DNA of 64,000 nucleotides from JABJOR01 sp965603075 (GCA_965603075.1 CBFDBO010000007.1:1-64000); one strand, 5' to 3'. Shown: positions 1 through 8,761, numbered from the stretch's first letter. Translations and numbers: made by a program. The notes: generated by a model from the sequence alone, not told the origin.

Positions 1-83
1 TTAATTTTACGAACGGTTCCCCGTTCATTTAATTTTACGAACGGTTCCCCGTTCATTTAATTTTACGAACGGTTCCCCGTTCA
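1..83. repeat. Three tandem 28-bp hairpin units at the 3' end of the LacI gene
   Basis: Units at 1-28, 29-56 and 57-83 are nearly identical. The unit nearest the gene encodes its last codons, so the other two look like duplications of the gene's 3' end. On the minus strand each unit contains GAACGGGGAACCGTTC, a perfect 6-bp stem closed by a GGAA (GNRA-type) loop, followed by an A/T-rich tail. Because 28 is not a multiple of three, the duplications move the reading frame. The array touches the window edge, so more copies may lie outside, and an assembly artefact at a contig end cannot be excluded. Confidence 0.85.
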
Positions 84-1051
84 ATGATCTTACAAGAGAA
101 GAGCCTGGTCTCAGGATAGCGATCAGGTTCTTCCAAAATGGATTCGATTAATTCAATCGTCGATTTGATAATTTGTTGTACCGGCTGATGAATAGTGGTC
201 AAATTAATATTATCCCAACGGGCCATTTCCATATCATTCAACCCAATAATTCCAATATCTTCTGGAACTGAAAGCCCGGATGATTCAATAGCACTGATGG
301 CACCAATAGAGATAACATCATCACCACAAAAATAGGCCTCAGCATGAGGTGATTTTAAGAGGCGTAACATTTCTTTTCGACCTGCTGCAAATGAATGAGT
401 TTCTGCAAAGCTGTGGCTAAATGTTATTTTTGCATGTTTTTTAAGCTCTTCCTTAAACCCCTCAAATCGATCATAGGCCACAGAAACATTTTTGGGACCA
501 CCCAGAAACCCAATATTTGTATATCCTTTTTTAATAAGATAATTGGCCGCCATTCGGCCACATTGATAGTCGTCTATACTGACCGTATGCACATCCGGCG
601 TTCCGCTTACCTGCCCAAATGAATGAACAACGGGCATTCCAGCCTCTCTAAAGGCTTTTGAAAATTTGGTCGGCAGTTCAGATGTCGCAACAATAACTCC
701 ATCAACAGAATATTGCTTTAGCATTTGAACAGATTGCGCAGGATCTGTTTCGCTCGTTAGATTGACCAACAAAGGCCTTAATCCAACTTCTTGTAGTCCT
801 CTTGTAAACAAATCAAATACTTGCAGGAAAAAGGGGTTGTCAAAATTATTCGAAACAAGCCCGATAAGCTTCGTTCTTCGCGTTGTCAGACTGCGCGCTA
901 GAAAATTTGGACTATAACCAAGTTCATCTGCTGCTTTTTCAACTTTTTTCCGGGTTTTGGCAGATACGGAAGCGCCTTCGGTATATGTTCTGGATACCGC
1001 TGAACGGGACACCTGAGCTCTTAGAGCGACTTCCTTAATAGTTACTGCCAT
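53..1051 (-). CDS. LacI/GalR-family transcriptional regulator
   Basis: A 332-residue one-component sugar-type repressor. Residues about 4-25 form the LacI helix-turn-helix (TIKEVALRAQVSRSAVSR), followed by the hinge helix region and a periplasmic-binding-protein-like effector domain from about residue 60 to the end. Length is normal for the family. The gene is divergent from a ribose/inositol-type ABC importer, with a perfect LacI-type palindrome between them, so it most likely represses that importer and responds to its substrate. The start codon lies in a 14-bp tandem duplication that also creates an out-of-frame upstream ATG, and the 3' end lies in a 28-bp triplication. The effector is unknown; inositol or a pentose/hexose would fit the neighbours. 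Confidence 0.9.
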   Translation of the reverse strand: MAVTIKEVALRAQVSRSAVSRTYTEGASVSAKTRKKVEKAADELGYSPNFLARSLTTRRTKLIGLVSNNFDNPFFLQVFDLFTRGLQEVGLRPLLVNLTSETDPAQSVQMLKQYSVDGVIVATSELPTKFSKAFREAGMPVVHSFGQVSGTPDVHTVSIDDYQCGRMAANYLIKKGYTNIGFLGGPKNVSVAYDRFEGFKEELKKHAKITFSHSFAETHSFAAGRKEMLRLLKSPHAEAYFCGDDVISIGAISAIESSGLSVPEDIGIIGLNDMEMARWDNINLTTIHQPVQQIIKSTIELIESILEEPDRYPETRLFSCKIIERGTVRKIK

Positions 1052-1068
1052 ATTGTTACTGCCATATT
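1041..1068. repeat. 14-bp tandem duplication over the LacI start codon
   Basis: Two identical 14-bp copies (1041-1054 and 1055-1068). Each carries an ATG on the minus strand. The upstream ATG at 1065 is out of frame with the regulator and encodes only MAVTIWQ before a stop that overlaps the regulator's reading frame; the downstream ATG at 1051 begins the regulator itself. Neither has a strong Shine-Dalgarno sequence, so the decoy start may reduce translation of the regulator. Confidence 0.8.
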
Positions 1069-1173
1069 GTTACCGACTTTGAAAAATTCCCGATATTAAT
1101 TTCATCTGGTGTTAGTGCAGACATTTGTTGTTGTAAACAACTTCTAATTATTATTTTTAATTATAGATCTTTT

Positions 1174-1189
1174 TTGCAACCGGTTGCAA
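1174..1189. promoter_or_regulatory. LacI-family operator (perfect 16-bp palindrome)
   Basis: TTGCAACCGGTTGCAA is a perfect palindrome with the central CG step and the half-site spacing typical of LacI/GalR operators. It lies between the divergent regulator and importer operon, about 100 bp before the binding-protein start. A second, imperfect palindrome (GTTGTTGTAAACAAC, 1127-1141, six of seven positions paired) lies nearer the regulator start. I did not see another copy of the perfect site in the window. Confidence 0.75.
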
Positions 1190-1287
1190 TTTAAAATAGA
1201 ATATGCTTAGATAATTTCTGAGAAGGGATAAACCGCTCAAATAAAATACCGCTACAATTTAAATCACAGCTTTTTTGGGAGAATTTA

Positions 1288-2235
1288 ATGAACAAGACAT
1301 TTACTGTATTAGCTGCTGCAGCCTTTGCTGTCATCGGCATTACTGCACCATCACCATCCTACGCGGATGGCGAAAGATATATCCTCGTAAGCCATGCCCC
1401 TGATTCTGATAGCTGGTGGAATACTGTTAAAAACGGCATTAACCTAGCTGGGGATCAAATGGGTGTTACTGTAGAATATCGTAATCCCCCTACAGGTGAT
1501 CTTGCTGATATGGCGCGTATCATTGACCAAGCTGCGGCTTCTGGTCCAAATGGGATCATCACAACTCTCGCTGATTATGATGTATTAAGTGGGCCGATTA
1601 AAAATGCTGTTGCTCAGGGTATCAACGTTATCATCATGAATTCAGGTTCCCCGGAACAAGCGCGTGAAGTTGGTGCGTTAATGTATGTAGGACAGCCTGA
1701 ATATGATGCTGGTTTTGCTGCTGGTATGCGTTCCAAAGGGGATGGCGTTGGTTCTTTCCTTTGTGTAAATCACTACATTTCCAGTCCTTCTTCTACGCAA
1801 AGATGCCAAGGATTTGCTGATGGTCTTGGTGTTGATCTCGGAAATCAAATGATTGATTCTGGACAAGATCCTTCCGAGATTAAAAACAAAGTTCTAGCTT
1901 ACCTTTCTGCTAACCCTAAAACAGATGCTATTTTGACACTGGGGCCTACATCGGCTGATCCAACTCTGCTTGCTTTGGACCAAAATGGTATGGCTGGTGA
2001 TATTTATTTCGGCACATTCGATTTAGGTTCTGAAATTGTTAAAGGCATTAAAGCTGGCATTATCAATTGGGGAATTGATCAACAACCATTCCTTCAAGCC
2101 TATCTGCCCGTTGTTGTTTTAACAAACTATGACCGGTATGGCGTACTTCCTGGCAATAACATTAACTCAGGCCCTGGTTTCGTTACCAAAGATGGTTTGA
2201 CGTTGGTCGAAAAATACGCCGGGGAATTCCGCTAA
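1288..2235 (+). CDS. Sugar/polyol ABC transporter periplasmic binding protein (type 1, RbsB-like)
   Basis: A 315-residue exported binding protein. The N-terminus is a Sec signal peptide with likely cleavage after SYA near residue 26. The mature protein has the RbsB-type opening in which a short strand leads to a tryptophan-rich segment (DSDSWWNTVKNG) that commonly stacks on a sugar ring. GGGAGA lies 5 bases before the ATG. It is the first gene of the importer operon (binding protein, permease, ATPase), with a hairpin terminator after it that would keep the binding protein in excess. The substrate is not determined; the inositol dehydrogenase-like gene nearby makes an inositol or related polyol plausible. 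Confidence 0.88.
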   Translation: MNKTFTVLAAAAFAVIGITAPSPSYADGERYILVSHAPDSDSWWNTVKNGINLAGDQMGVTVEYRNPPTGDLADMARIIDQAAASGPNGIITTLADYDVLSGPIKNAVAQGINVIIMNSGSPEQAREVGALMYVGQPEYDAGFAAGMRSKGDGVGSFLCVNHYISSPSSTQRCQGFADGLGVDLGNQMIDSGQDPSEIKNKVLAYLSANPKTDAILTLGPTSADPTLLALDQNGMAGDIYFGTFDLGSEIVKGIKAGIINWGIDQQPFLQAYLPVVVLTNYDRYGVLPGNNINSGPGFVTKDGLTLVEKYAGEFR

Positions 2236-2250
2236 TATTGATAAATTAAA

Positions 2251-2287
2251 GGGCGGTAACGAAATTCGTTATCGCCCAATTTTTATT
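2251..2287 (+). terminator. Partial terminator between binding protein and permease
   Basis: GGGCGGTAACG (2251-2261) pairs with CGTTATCGCCC (2267-2277) with one G-U wobble and a 5-base loop, followed by AATTTTTATT. It sits inside the operon, where such hairpins usually allow partial readthrough and lower expression of the membrane parts. Confidence 0.75.
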
Positions 2288-2299
2288 GAGGGGACTATC

Positions 2300-3424
2300 A
2301 TGACGGACACAGTAGAAATGGCGCTCGATACAGATGAGCGTATTAAAGAGATGTCGGCTTTTCGAAAGGCCTTGATTCGTCCTGAATTGGGTGCAATTTG
2401 TGGAACAATTCTCGTTTTTGTTTTTTTCTTTTTAACAGCACGGGATTCCGGCATGTTTGGCGCGGCCGGCGTCATGAACTGGTCAATTGTATCTGCACAG
2501 TTTGCCATCATTGCGGTCGGCGCTTGTTTGTTGATGATATCCGGTGAGTTTGATCTCTCGGTTGGCTCAATGATTGGTTTTGCTGGTATCGTAATGGCGT
2601 TGTTATCTGTCAGTTTGGGGTGGCCTGTATGGCTCGCCATTATTACTACATTTATTGTATGTGTTGGACTTGGCGCTGTTAATGGCTGGTTGGTTGTAAA
2701 AACCGGATTGCCCAGTTTTATTGTGACTCTTGCAACCTTATTCATTCTACGCGGTTTAACGATCTTTGCGGCAATCGCAACAACCCGAAAAACCATCATC
2801 GGTGGCGTACGGGACGCGGCAGAAGGGGATTGGTTAGCGCCTCTCTTCGGTGGAAAAATATTCACGGGGTTATTCACGTGGATGGGTGACGCGGGATGGA
2901 TTGAGGTCTTTACGCGCGGCACTAAAAAAGGAATGCCTGTTGTTGATGGCATTCCCATGCTGATTATTTGGGCCTTACTTCTTATTATCGTAGCTCATAT
3001 TGTTCTCACTAAAACAAAATTTGGGAACTGGATTTTTGCTTCTGGAGGCGACGCTCAAGCGGCAAGCTACGCAGGGGTACCTGTTAATAAAACCAAAATC
3101 CTAATGTTCATGTTTACGGCATTTTGCGCAACGGTATTTGCAACATGTCAGGTCATGGAGTTTGGTTCAGCCGGCGCCGACAGGGGACTATTGAAAGAGT
3201 TTGAAGCAATTATCTCTGTTGTTATCGGGGGTGCATTATTAACGGGGGGATATGGCTCGGTTATTGGTGCAGCACTAGGGGCGCTTATCTTTGGTGTGGT
3301 TCAACAAGGCTTGTTCTTTGCTGGCGTAGAAAGTTCACTGTTCCGTGTGTTCTTAGGGATCCTTCTATTGATGGCTGTTATTTTGAATACTTACATCCGC
3401 CGTATGATCACGGGGGAGAAATGA
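2300..3424 (+). CDS. ABC sugar transporter permease (RbsC-like)
   Basis: A 374-residue polytopic inner-membrane protein of the monosaccharide permease family (BPD_transp_2). It carries the family signature GEFDLSVGS at about residues 80-88 (compare GGIDLSVGS of RbsC), many hydrophobic helices, and the C-terminal GYGSVIGAALGALIFG segment. A hydrophilic stretch near residues 165-205 lengthens one loop. GAGGGG precedes the ATG. The ATPase gene starts one base after its stop, so the two are translationally coupled. It would form the homodimeric channel fed by the upstream binding protein. Confidence 0.9.
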   Translation: MTDTVEMALDTDERIKEMSAFRKALIRPELGAICGTILVFVFFFLTARDSGMFGAAGVMNWSIVSAQFAIIAVGACLLMISGEFDLSVGSMIGFAGIVMALLSVSLGWPVWLAIITTFIVCVGLGAVNGWLVVKTGLPSFIVTLATLFILRGLTIFAAIATTRKTIIGGVRDAAEGDWLAPLFGGKIFTGLFTWMGDAGWIEVFTRGTKKGMPVVDGIPMLIIWALLLIIVAHIVLTKTKFGNWIFASGGDAQAASYAGVPVNKTKILMFMFTAFCATVFATCQVMEFGSAGADRGLLKEFEAIISVVIGGALLTGGYGSVIGAALGALIFGVVQQGLFFAGVESSLFRVFLGILLLMAVILNTYIRRMITGEK

Positions 3425-3425
3425 T

Positions 3426-4205
3426 ATGACCCAACCAATTATTCAAATGAAAAATATCGAAAAACATTTTGGATTGGTAATTGCTCTGGCTGGTGTATCT
3501 GTCGATATTCTACCCGGTGAATGTCATTGTCTGCTTGGTGACAACGGTGCTGGTAAATCAACATTTATCAAAACCATGTCCGGTGTGCACAAACCCACAA
3601 AAGGAGAAATTCTATTTGAAGGGCAGTCCATGAGTTTTGAACGGCCTCGTGATGCAATTACGGCTGGCATCGCTACGGTTTATCAGGACCTTGCCATGAT
3701 ACCGCTGATGTCTGTATCTCGGAATTTCTTTATGGGCAATGAACCGACCAAAAAAATTGCGGGCATTCCATTTTTTGATCATGAATACGCGAATGAAGTA
3801 ACCATGAAAAAAATGAAAGAAATGGGGATTAATTTGCGCGGCCCTGACCAAGCCGTTGGTACTCTATCAGGCGGTGAACGACAAACGGTTGCCATTGCCA
3901 GAGCCGTTCATTTTGGCGCCAAAATCCTTATCCTTGATGAGCCAACATCTGCGCTAGGTGTACGTCAAACGGCAAACGTTCTCGCGACAGTTGACAGAGT
4001 TCGCAAACAAGGAATTGCTGTTGTTTTCATCACCCACAACGTTCGCCATGCCATGGCGGTTGGTGATCGTTTTACCGTGCTTAATCGCGGTAAAACACTC
4101 GGTACTGCTGTGCGAGGTGAAATTACGCCAGAAGAACTACAAGACCTAATGGCCGGTGGTCAGGAACTGGCTTCGTTAGAAGGTTCTCTTGGGGGTACGG
4201 TTTAA
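3426..4205 (+). CDS. ABC sugar transporter ATPase (single-domain)
   Basis: A 259-residue ATP-binding subunit. Walker A is GDNGAGKST (about residues 38-46), the signature is LSGGERQ, and Walker B is ILILDEPTSAL followed by the switch histidine in FITHN. RbsA-type proteins are about 500 residues with two ATPase halves; this one has a single half, as in FrcA-like and some inositol systems, and must act as a homodimer. Its ribosome site (GGGGGAG) lies in the end of the permease gene. A hairpin terminator follows. Confidence 0.9.
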   Translation: MTQPIIQMKNIEKHFGLVIALAGVSVDILPGECHCLLGDNGAGKSTFIKTMSGVHKPTKGEILFEGQSMSFERPRDAITAGIATVYQDLAMIPLMSVSRNFFMGNEPTKKIAGIPFFDHEYANEVTMKKMKEMGINLRGPDQAVGTLSGGERQTVAIARAVHFGAKILILDEPTSALGVRQTANVLATVDRVRKQGIAVVFITHNVRHAMAVGDRFTVLNRGKTLGTAVRGEITPEELQDLMAGGQELASLEGSLGGTV

Positions 4206-4232
4206 CAGCTTTAGGAATAAAACTATTTTATA

Positions 4233-4268
4233 GGGGGAAGGGTAACAGCGCCATTCCCCCTTATTGTT
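4233..4268 (+). terminator. Terminator of the sugar importer operon
   Basis: GGGGGAA (4233-4239) pairs with TTCCCCC (4254-4260), with two extra G-C pairs inside the loop, followed by TTATTGTTT. It lies between convergent genes (importer ATPase and the DUF1127 gene) and could serve both. Confidence 0.65.
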
Positions 4269-4271
4269 TAT

Positions 4272-4424
4272 TCAATGAGAAAGTTGCTGAGCAATGGCTT
4301 GAATTTTCCAGCGGCTAATACCCAAGTCATTTAATTCTGCATTATCTAATTTATTGAGTTCATGAATTGTTACCTGAACATTCCACCAGCGGTTTAGATC
4401 AGCAAAAATTTTATTCATCATCAT
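4272..4424 (-). CDS. DUF1127 small protein (50 residues)
   Basis: Read on the minus strand from ATG 4424 to TGA 4274-4272. The product has the DUF1127 (YjiS-like) pattern: an aromatic N-terminal helix (LNRWWN), then HELNKLDNAELNDLGISR and a short basic/hydrophobic tail. GGAAAG lies 8 bases before the ATG; two further in-frame ATGs follow directly. DUF1127 proteins are abundant in Alphaproteobacteria and short ones have been linked to RNA turnover and to phosphate or carbon metabolism; no specific role can be assigned here. It occupies most of the gap between the importer and the inositol dehydrogenase-like gene. Confidence 0.85.
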   Translation of the reverse strand: MMMNKIFADLNRWWNVQVTIHELNKLDNAELNDLGISRWKIQAIAQQLSH

Positions 4425-4541
4425 AACTTTATCTTTCCGGTTTTAGTCAAGGAGCCAATTGTTCCTGAACAAAAACTAGACCTATTTCAGGGAAATAAGA
4501 ACAGCAATAAATGCATACCAGAGGTACAAGGTATGCATGCG

Positions 4542-5528
4542 TTATAATAAAACAGCTTTGCTGTTGAAGCATGATTGCGTTGCCGCATCAGCAAGATATT
4601 GTGCTTGAAGACCATCATACATATCAGGAAAAGTTTTCGTGCCTTGGGTCAAGGCATCAGCAAAAGATTCAAGTATATTGGCATAGGCTTGCTCGTACCT
4701 TTCCAGAAAGAAGTTTTTCACTGGATCAGACATGATGCCATTTTTGCCCGCAAATGAAACCGTCGTCTCAGGCACGTTTCCAGCCTGTAACATGCCTTGT
4801 GATCCGTGGACTTCAATACGTTGATCATACCCGTAAGTTGCTCTTCGAGAATTTGATATTTGACAGATCTTGCCCGAGGCAGTTTTAAGGATGACCGCTG
4901 CTGTATCGACGTCGCCGGCCTCTCCAATGGCTGTATCGGTCAAAGCACTGCCGACACTATGAACTTCTGTAAATTCTTCGCCTAGTAAAAACCGGGCCAT
5001 GTCCAAATCATGGATCATCATGTCACGGAACAAACCGCCAGATTTTTTGATATAATCAACCGGCGGTGCTGCGGGGTCACGTGAGGTAATGCAAACTAAT
5101 TCAATGTCCCCGACGACACCTTGATCGATGCGTTCTTTTAGGGCTGCAAAATGTGGATCAAAACGTCGGTTGAACCCTAACATAACTGGAATTTTGGCTT
5201 TGTCGACAGCGGTCTTCGCTGCGATCACGCGCTCAACGGCGAGATCAACTGGCTTTTCGCAAAAAACGGCTTTTCCACAGTGAGCGGCACGCTCAATAAA
5301 ATCTGCATGGGTATCCGTAGACGTCGCTATTAAGATAGCGTCGATCGAGCTGTCATCAAATACCTGATCTATATTTTGAACGGGTACTTTAAGCGTTTCA
5401 GAAAGATCTTGAGCCGCCGCTGGGATTGCATCGGCTATGGCTGTGAGAGAAAATTTTTCACTGCGAACAATATTCTTTCCATGCACCTGACCAATTCTTC
5501 CTGCTCCGATTAGTGCCATATTTATCAT
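4542..5528 (-). CDS. iolG: Gfo/Idh/MocA oxidoreductase, inositol 2-dehydrogenase-like
   Basis: A 328-residue NAD(P)-dependent dehydrogenase. The Rossmann motif GAGRIGQVHG is at residues 8-17, and the family EKP motif (AVFCEKPVDL) near residue 95 carries the catalytic lysine. The segment GFNRRFDPHF and the SGGLFRDMMIHDLDMAR active-site region, with the conserved Asp/His pair, match myo-inositol 2-dehydrogenases (inositol to scyllo-inosose) most closely. AGGAG sits 6 bases before ATG 5528. No other iol genes are in the window, so scyllo-inositol or another polyol remains possible. Confidence 0.8.
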   Translation of the reverse strand: MINMALIGAGRIGQVHGKNIVRSEKFSLTAIADAIPAAAQDLSETLKVPVQNIDQVFDDSSIDAILIATSTDTHADFIERAAHCGKAVFCEKPVDLAVERVIAAKTAVDKAKIPVMLGFNRRFDPHFAALKERIDQGVVGDIELVCITSRDPAAPPVDYIKKSGGLFRDMMIHDLDMARFLLGEEFTEVHSVGSALTDTAIGEAGDVDTAAVILKTASGKICQISNSRRATYGYDQRIEVHGSQGMLQAGNVPETTVSFAGKNGIMSDPVKNFFLERYEQAYANILESFADALTQGTKTFPDMYDGLQAQYLADAATQSCFNSKAVLL

Positions 5529-5815
5529 AGATCACTCCTGTATTTACCACTTGGAAAATTTAATTTTTATATTTTGAAAGACAAAGGGAACCTGAATAAT
5601 AAAGTTTCTTTCTAACAGTATCCTTGAGGACCTTACGACGTTTATGGACACGTTAAAATGATCAAATGTATTGTTTATAAGATCACTTTTTAGCGTCTTT
5701 TTTAGTGAGCCATTCAATAAATTTAGTATTAAAGATATGTCTATTTAAGCAAGCATTTTATGTTTAAATATCAAGAAAAACCCTTAGATATTGTACTTAA
5801 TCACTATCTAAGGAT

Positions 5816-6637
5816 TTATTGATTTTCAGAACAGAGCGTGTATCCACTAACCATTTGAATACCCGCTTTCAAGCCGGGGGCAGAGGCGATAATAGGGTTG
5901 CCTTTGGTTAGTCCGTCGCCTGCTAGAAAATCATTAACCCAGCCGCCGGCTTCCTCAACAAGAACAATACCAGCTAAACAATCCCACGAATTTATATGAG
6001 GTTCATAATACCCGATAAACCGTCCCGCAGCGACCCAAGCCAAGGATAACGCCCCCGATCCACACCTGTTATAAATCCCGCCAGCATCCAATAGACGCTT
6101 CATAGGAATAAGGGCGTCGTCTGGCTTTACTCGAGTAGAATATCCCAACCCTGTAATACCTTCGGATAGATCTTTGGCTTGTGAGATTTTAAGGGGGACG
6201 CCATTCAAATGCGCACCATAACCAATGACGCCAGAAAATAATTCGTCATGGATGGGATCATATATAACGCCAATTTTTCCTTCACCGCGTTGTATCCAGG
6301 CGATAGAAATGCACCACGCTGGAATGCCATTGATAAAACAATCGGTACCATCAATCGGGTCGACGACCCACGTTCCTTCATGGACGAGGTTCATGGGTTC
6401 GCCAGTGGTCATATTGGCCATTTCTTCGCCTAAAAAACCATCGTCAGGAAAAACTTCTGATATTTTTTGAAATATGTGTTTTTCAACTTCTTGATCGGCC
6501 ATCGTAACGCGATCTTGTAATCCTTTGTACGTAACTGACAGTTCGTCACGCTTATTAAAATATGCCAAGGCCAATTCACCAGCCGTTCGCGCTACTCGTT
6601 GGGCTAATTCTAAACGTTTCTTATAATCACTTTGCAT
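5816..6637 (-). CDS. Inositol monophosphatase-family phosphatase
   Basis: A 273-residue Mg2+-dependent phosphatase of the IMPase/SuhB/HisN superfamily. Metal-binding motifs are GEE (about 70-72), DPIDGT (93-98) and WDCLAG in the C-terminal half. It would release phosphate from inositol phosphate or a related sugar phosphate. It shares orientation with the iolG-like gene 287 bp downstream and lies beside a HAD phosphatase and an AfuABC-like importer, a setting that favours sugar- or inositol-phosphate catabolism over a histidinol-phosphatase role. The 287-bp gap to iolG holds no gene I can recognise. Confidence 0.87.
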   Translation of the reverse strand: MQSDYKKRLELAQRVARTAGELALAYFNKRDELSVTYKGLQDRVTMADQEVEKHIFQKISEVFPDDGFLGEEMANMTTGEPMNLVHEGTWVVDPIDGTDCFINGIPAWCISIAWIQRGEGKIGVIYDPIHDELFSGVIGYGAHLNGVPLKISQAKDLSEGITGLGYSTRVKPDDALIPMKRLLDAGGIYNRCGSGALSLAWVAAGRFIGYYEPHINSWDCLAGIVLVEEAGGWVNDFLAGDGLTKGNPIIASAPGLKAGIQMVSGYTLCSENQ

Positions 6638-6851
6638 TAACGATTTCCCATTTCTTTCGAAGTCCTAACAAGGTGTTAGTCTTTAAGAATGTTAGTTGTT
6701 TTGAGCCCCAGTCGGTGCAAGACTCTAGAACGCGGCAGTGTTTATGATATTACTGTGTTCATGATAATAAAGTATGATAATAATTATTTCAAATCGCCTG
6801 ATAGCGTCATCAAAACCTGATTAATGATAGCATGGTATAGGGAAAACAACT

Positions 6852-7550
6852 TTGTCAAAACCATATTCATCAAAACCTCTGAAGGCACTTTTATTTGATC
6901 TGGATGGAACGCTAACCGATACATCGGAGTTTCATTTTAAGGCATCTGTTGATGCTTTAGATCAATTCGGACTGACCTTAGATCGTTCCGTATATTTTGA
7001 TGTTATTCATGGAAATAATAACAAAAGCATAGCTGAGTATTTTTTCCCCAAAGGGGATCATGAACTTCACCTGAACTATACTAACAAAAAAGAACAATTT
7101 TTTCGGGACTACCTTATAAACCTTACGCCGGTTGACGGTTTGATGGATTTATTGTCATGGGCGCGTCAAAGCTCATTGTTGATGGCGCTGGTTACAGCAG
7201 CACCAAAGGAAAATAAAGATGCATCCTTACGCGCTCTTGGTTTGGAAGATACTTTTGATGTGGTCATTTTAGGAGATGACCTGGAACGCAATAAACCTGA
7301 CCCCTTACCCTATCAAACGGCATTAAACAGATTGGGCGTACAGGCAGACGAAGCCATTGGGTTTGAAGATTCCCTTCATGGTGTTGAATCAGTGAGCGGT
7401 GCCGGGGTTTATACGGTTGGTGTAACGTCCACCGTGGCAGCTTCCCCTTTACTTTTAAATGGAGCAGATATAACCATTTATAATTACACTGACGATACTC
7501 TTTGGAAACAACTAAAGAAAAATTGTTCTAGCCTTGTTGAATTAATCTAA
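6852..7550 (+). CDS. HAD-superfamily phosphatase (beta-phosphoglucomutase-like)
   Basis: A 232-residue HAD hydrolase. Motif I DLDGTLTD begins at residue 17, supplying the nucleophile and acid/base aspartates; a helical cap follows; motif II threonine is in VTAAP, the lysine is in NKPDP, and motif III is GFEDS. This is the subfamily of beta-phosphoglucomutase and sugar-phosphate phosphatases; the sequence alone does not choose between them. The best start is TTG 6852. The gene faces away from the IMPase-family gene and precedes the AfuABC-like importer, consistent with processing imported phosphorylated sugars. Confidence 0.85.
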   Translation: MSKPYSSKPLKALLFDLDGTLTDTSEFHFKASVDALDQFGLTLDRSVYFDVIHGNNNKSIAEYFFPKGDHELHLNYTNKKEQFFRDYLINLTPVDGLMDLLSWARQSSLLMALVTAAPKENKDASLRALGLEDTFDVVILGDDLERNKPDPLPYQTALNRLGVQADEAIGFEDSLHGVESVSGAGVYTVGVTSTVAASPLLLNGADITIYNYTDDTLWKQLKKNCSSLVELI

Positions 7551-7723
7551 AGTACTAATTAAAAATTATTTACAGTATAGAATGTATTTGTTGTATTATG
7601 TATTATTTTCAGGGCATGATAAAATTGATAAATATGCTAAGAGGTAAAAATAAGTAATCATAATCAATTAACGTGAAAATTGTAAAAAATTATTCGCGTG
7701 AATAAACTAGGGAGTGTGTGACT

Positions 7724-8761
7724 ATGAATTATAAAAGAACTCTATTACTGACATCAGTAGGCGTCGCTATTGCATTCGGATTTGGTGTAAGTGATGCTTC
7801 TGCAAAAGGTAAGCTTAATTATTATTGCAGTGCTCAGGAAGACTGGTGCCAATTAATGGCTAAAGGATTCGAAGCTGCAAGCGGCATTAAAGTCAACATG
7901 AGCCGGGCCAGTTCTGGTGAAACTTTTGCCAAAATTAAAGCCGAATCGTCTAACCCCAAAGGAGACGTCTGGTGGGGTGGAACGGGTGACCCCCATTTAC
8001 AAGCCGCTGAAGAAGGGCTGACCGAAGCCTACGACTCACCCATGCGCAAAGAGCTCCAGGCATGGTCAATCCGTCAATCTGAATCGGCTGGAAATAAAAC
8101 CATCGGCATCTATTCTGGGGCCTTGGGTTATGGGTATAACGAAGAAGTTCTGAAAGCGAACAATCTTCCTGTACCAGCTTGCTGGAACGATTTACTTAAG
8201 CCTGTTTATAAAGGCCATGTTCAAATGGCCAACCCGAATTCTTCAGGTACCGCCTATACAACATTAGCAACAATGGTTCAGTTGTTTGGTGAAGAAGGCG
8301 GTTTTGAATTCATGAAAGGCCTTCATAAAAATATTAACCAGTACACCAAGTCTGGTTCTGCTCCCATTAAAGCGGCTGCCCGTGGTGAGAATACTATCGG
8401 CATTGTCTTTATTCATGATGCGGTCAAGCAAGGCGTAAAGGGATTCCCGATTAAATCAGTCGCCCCTTGTGAAGGTACTGGATATGAGATTGGCTCTATG
8501 AGCCTAATCAAAGGTGCCCGTAATATGGACGAAGCCAAACAGTTTTATGATTGGGCTTTGACAGCGGATGTTCAATCCCGTGCCATTGAAGTAAGTGCCT
8601 TTCAGGTCCCATCCAATAGTAGTGCTAAGGTTTCTGATAAAGCGCCTAAGCTGGAAAGCATCAAGTTGATTGATTATGACTTTACTAAATATGGTAGCTC
8701 CGTCGAACGCAAACGGTTGCTTAAAAAATGGGATGACGAAGTAAAGTCGTTGCCACAATAA
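7724..8761 (+). CDS. AfuA-like periplasmic binding protein (putative sugar-phosphate importer)
   Basis: A 345-residue exported binding protein of the iron/sugar-phosphate cluster (family 1). The signal peptide ends around SDASA. ATG 7724 is preferred over the GTG two codons upstream because GGGAG is then 9 bases away. Automatic annotation would call it an iron(III) binding protein, but the paired tyrosines that hold iron in FbpA/FutA are absent; the corresponding segment is VFIHDAVKQ. The His-Asp pair and a Glu 23 residues later match the spacing I recall for the sugar-contacting residues of AfuA. Two cysteine pairs may form disulfides. Permease and ATPase genes follow. Confidence 0.75.
   Translation: MNYKRTLLLTSVGVAIAFGFGVSDASAKGKLNYYCSAQEDWCQLMAKGFEAASGIKVNMSRASSGETFAKIKAESSNPKGDVWWGGTGDPHLQAAEEGLTEAYDSPMRKELQAWSIRQSESAGNKTIGIYSGALGYGYNEEVLKANNLPVPACWNDLLKPVYKGHVQMANPNSSGTAYTTLATMVQLFGEEGGFEFMKGLHKNINQYTKSGSAPIKAAARGENTIGIVFIHDAVKQGVKGFPIKSVAPCEGTGYEIGSMSLIKGARNMDEAKQFYDWALTADVQSRAIEVSAFQVPSNSSAKVSDKAPKLESIKLIDYDFTKYGSSVERKRLLKKWDDEVKSLPQ

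Noticed and set aside
2269..2958. 229-codon minus-strand frame opposite the sugar permease
   Set aside because: Antisense of a clear membrane protein gene; no ribosome site or domain.
7718..8761. Iron(III) binding protein call for the AfuA-like protein
   Set aside because: The tyrosine pair that coordinates iron is absent, and neighbouring phosphatases fit a phosphorylated sugar better.
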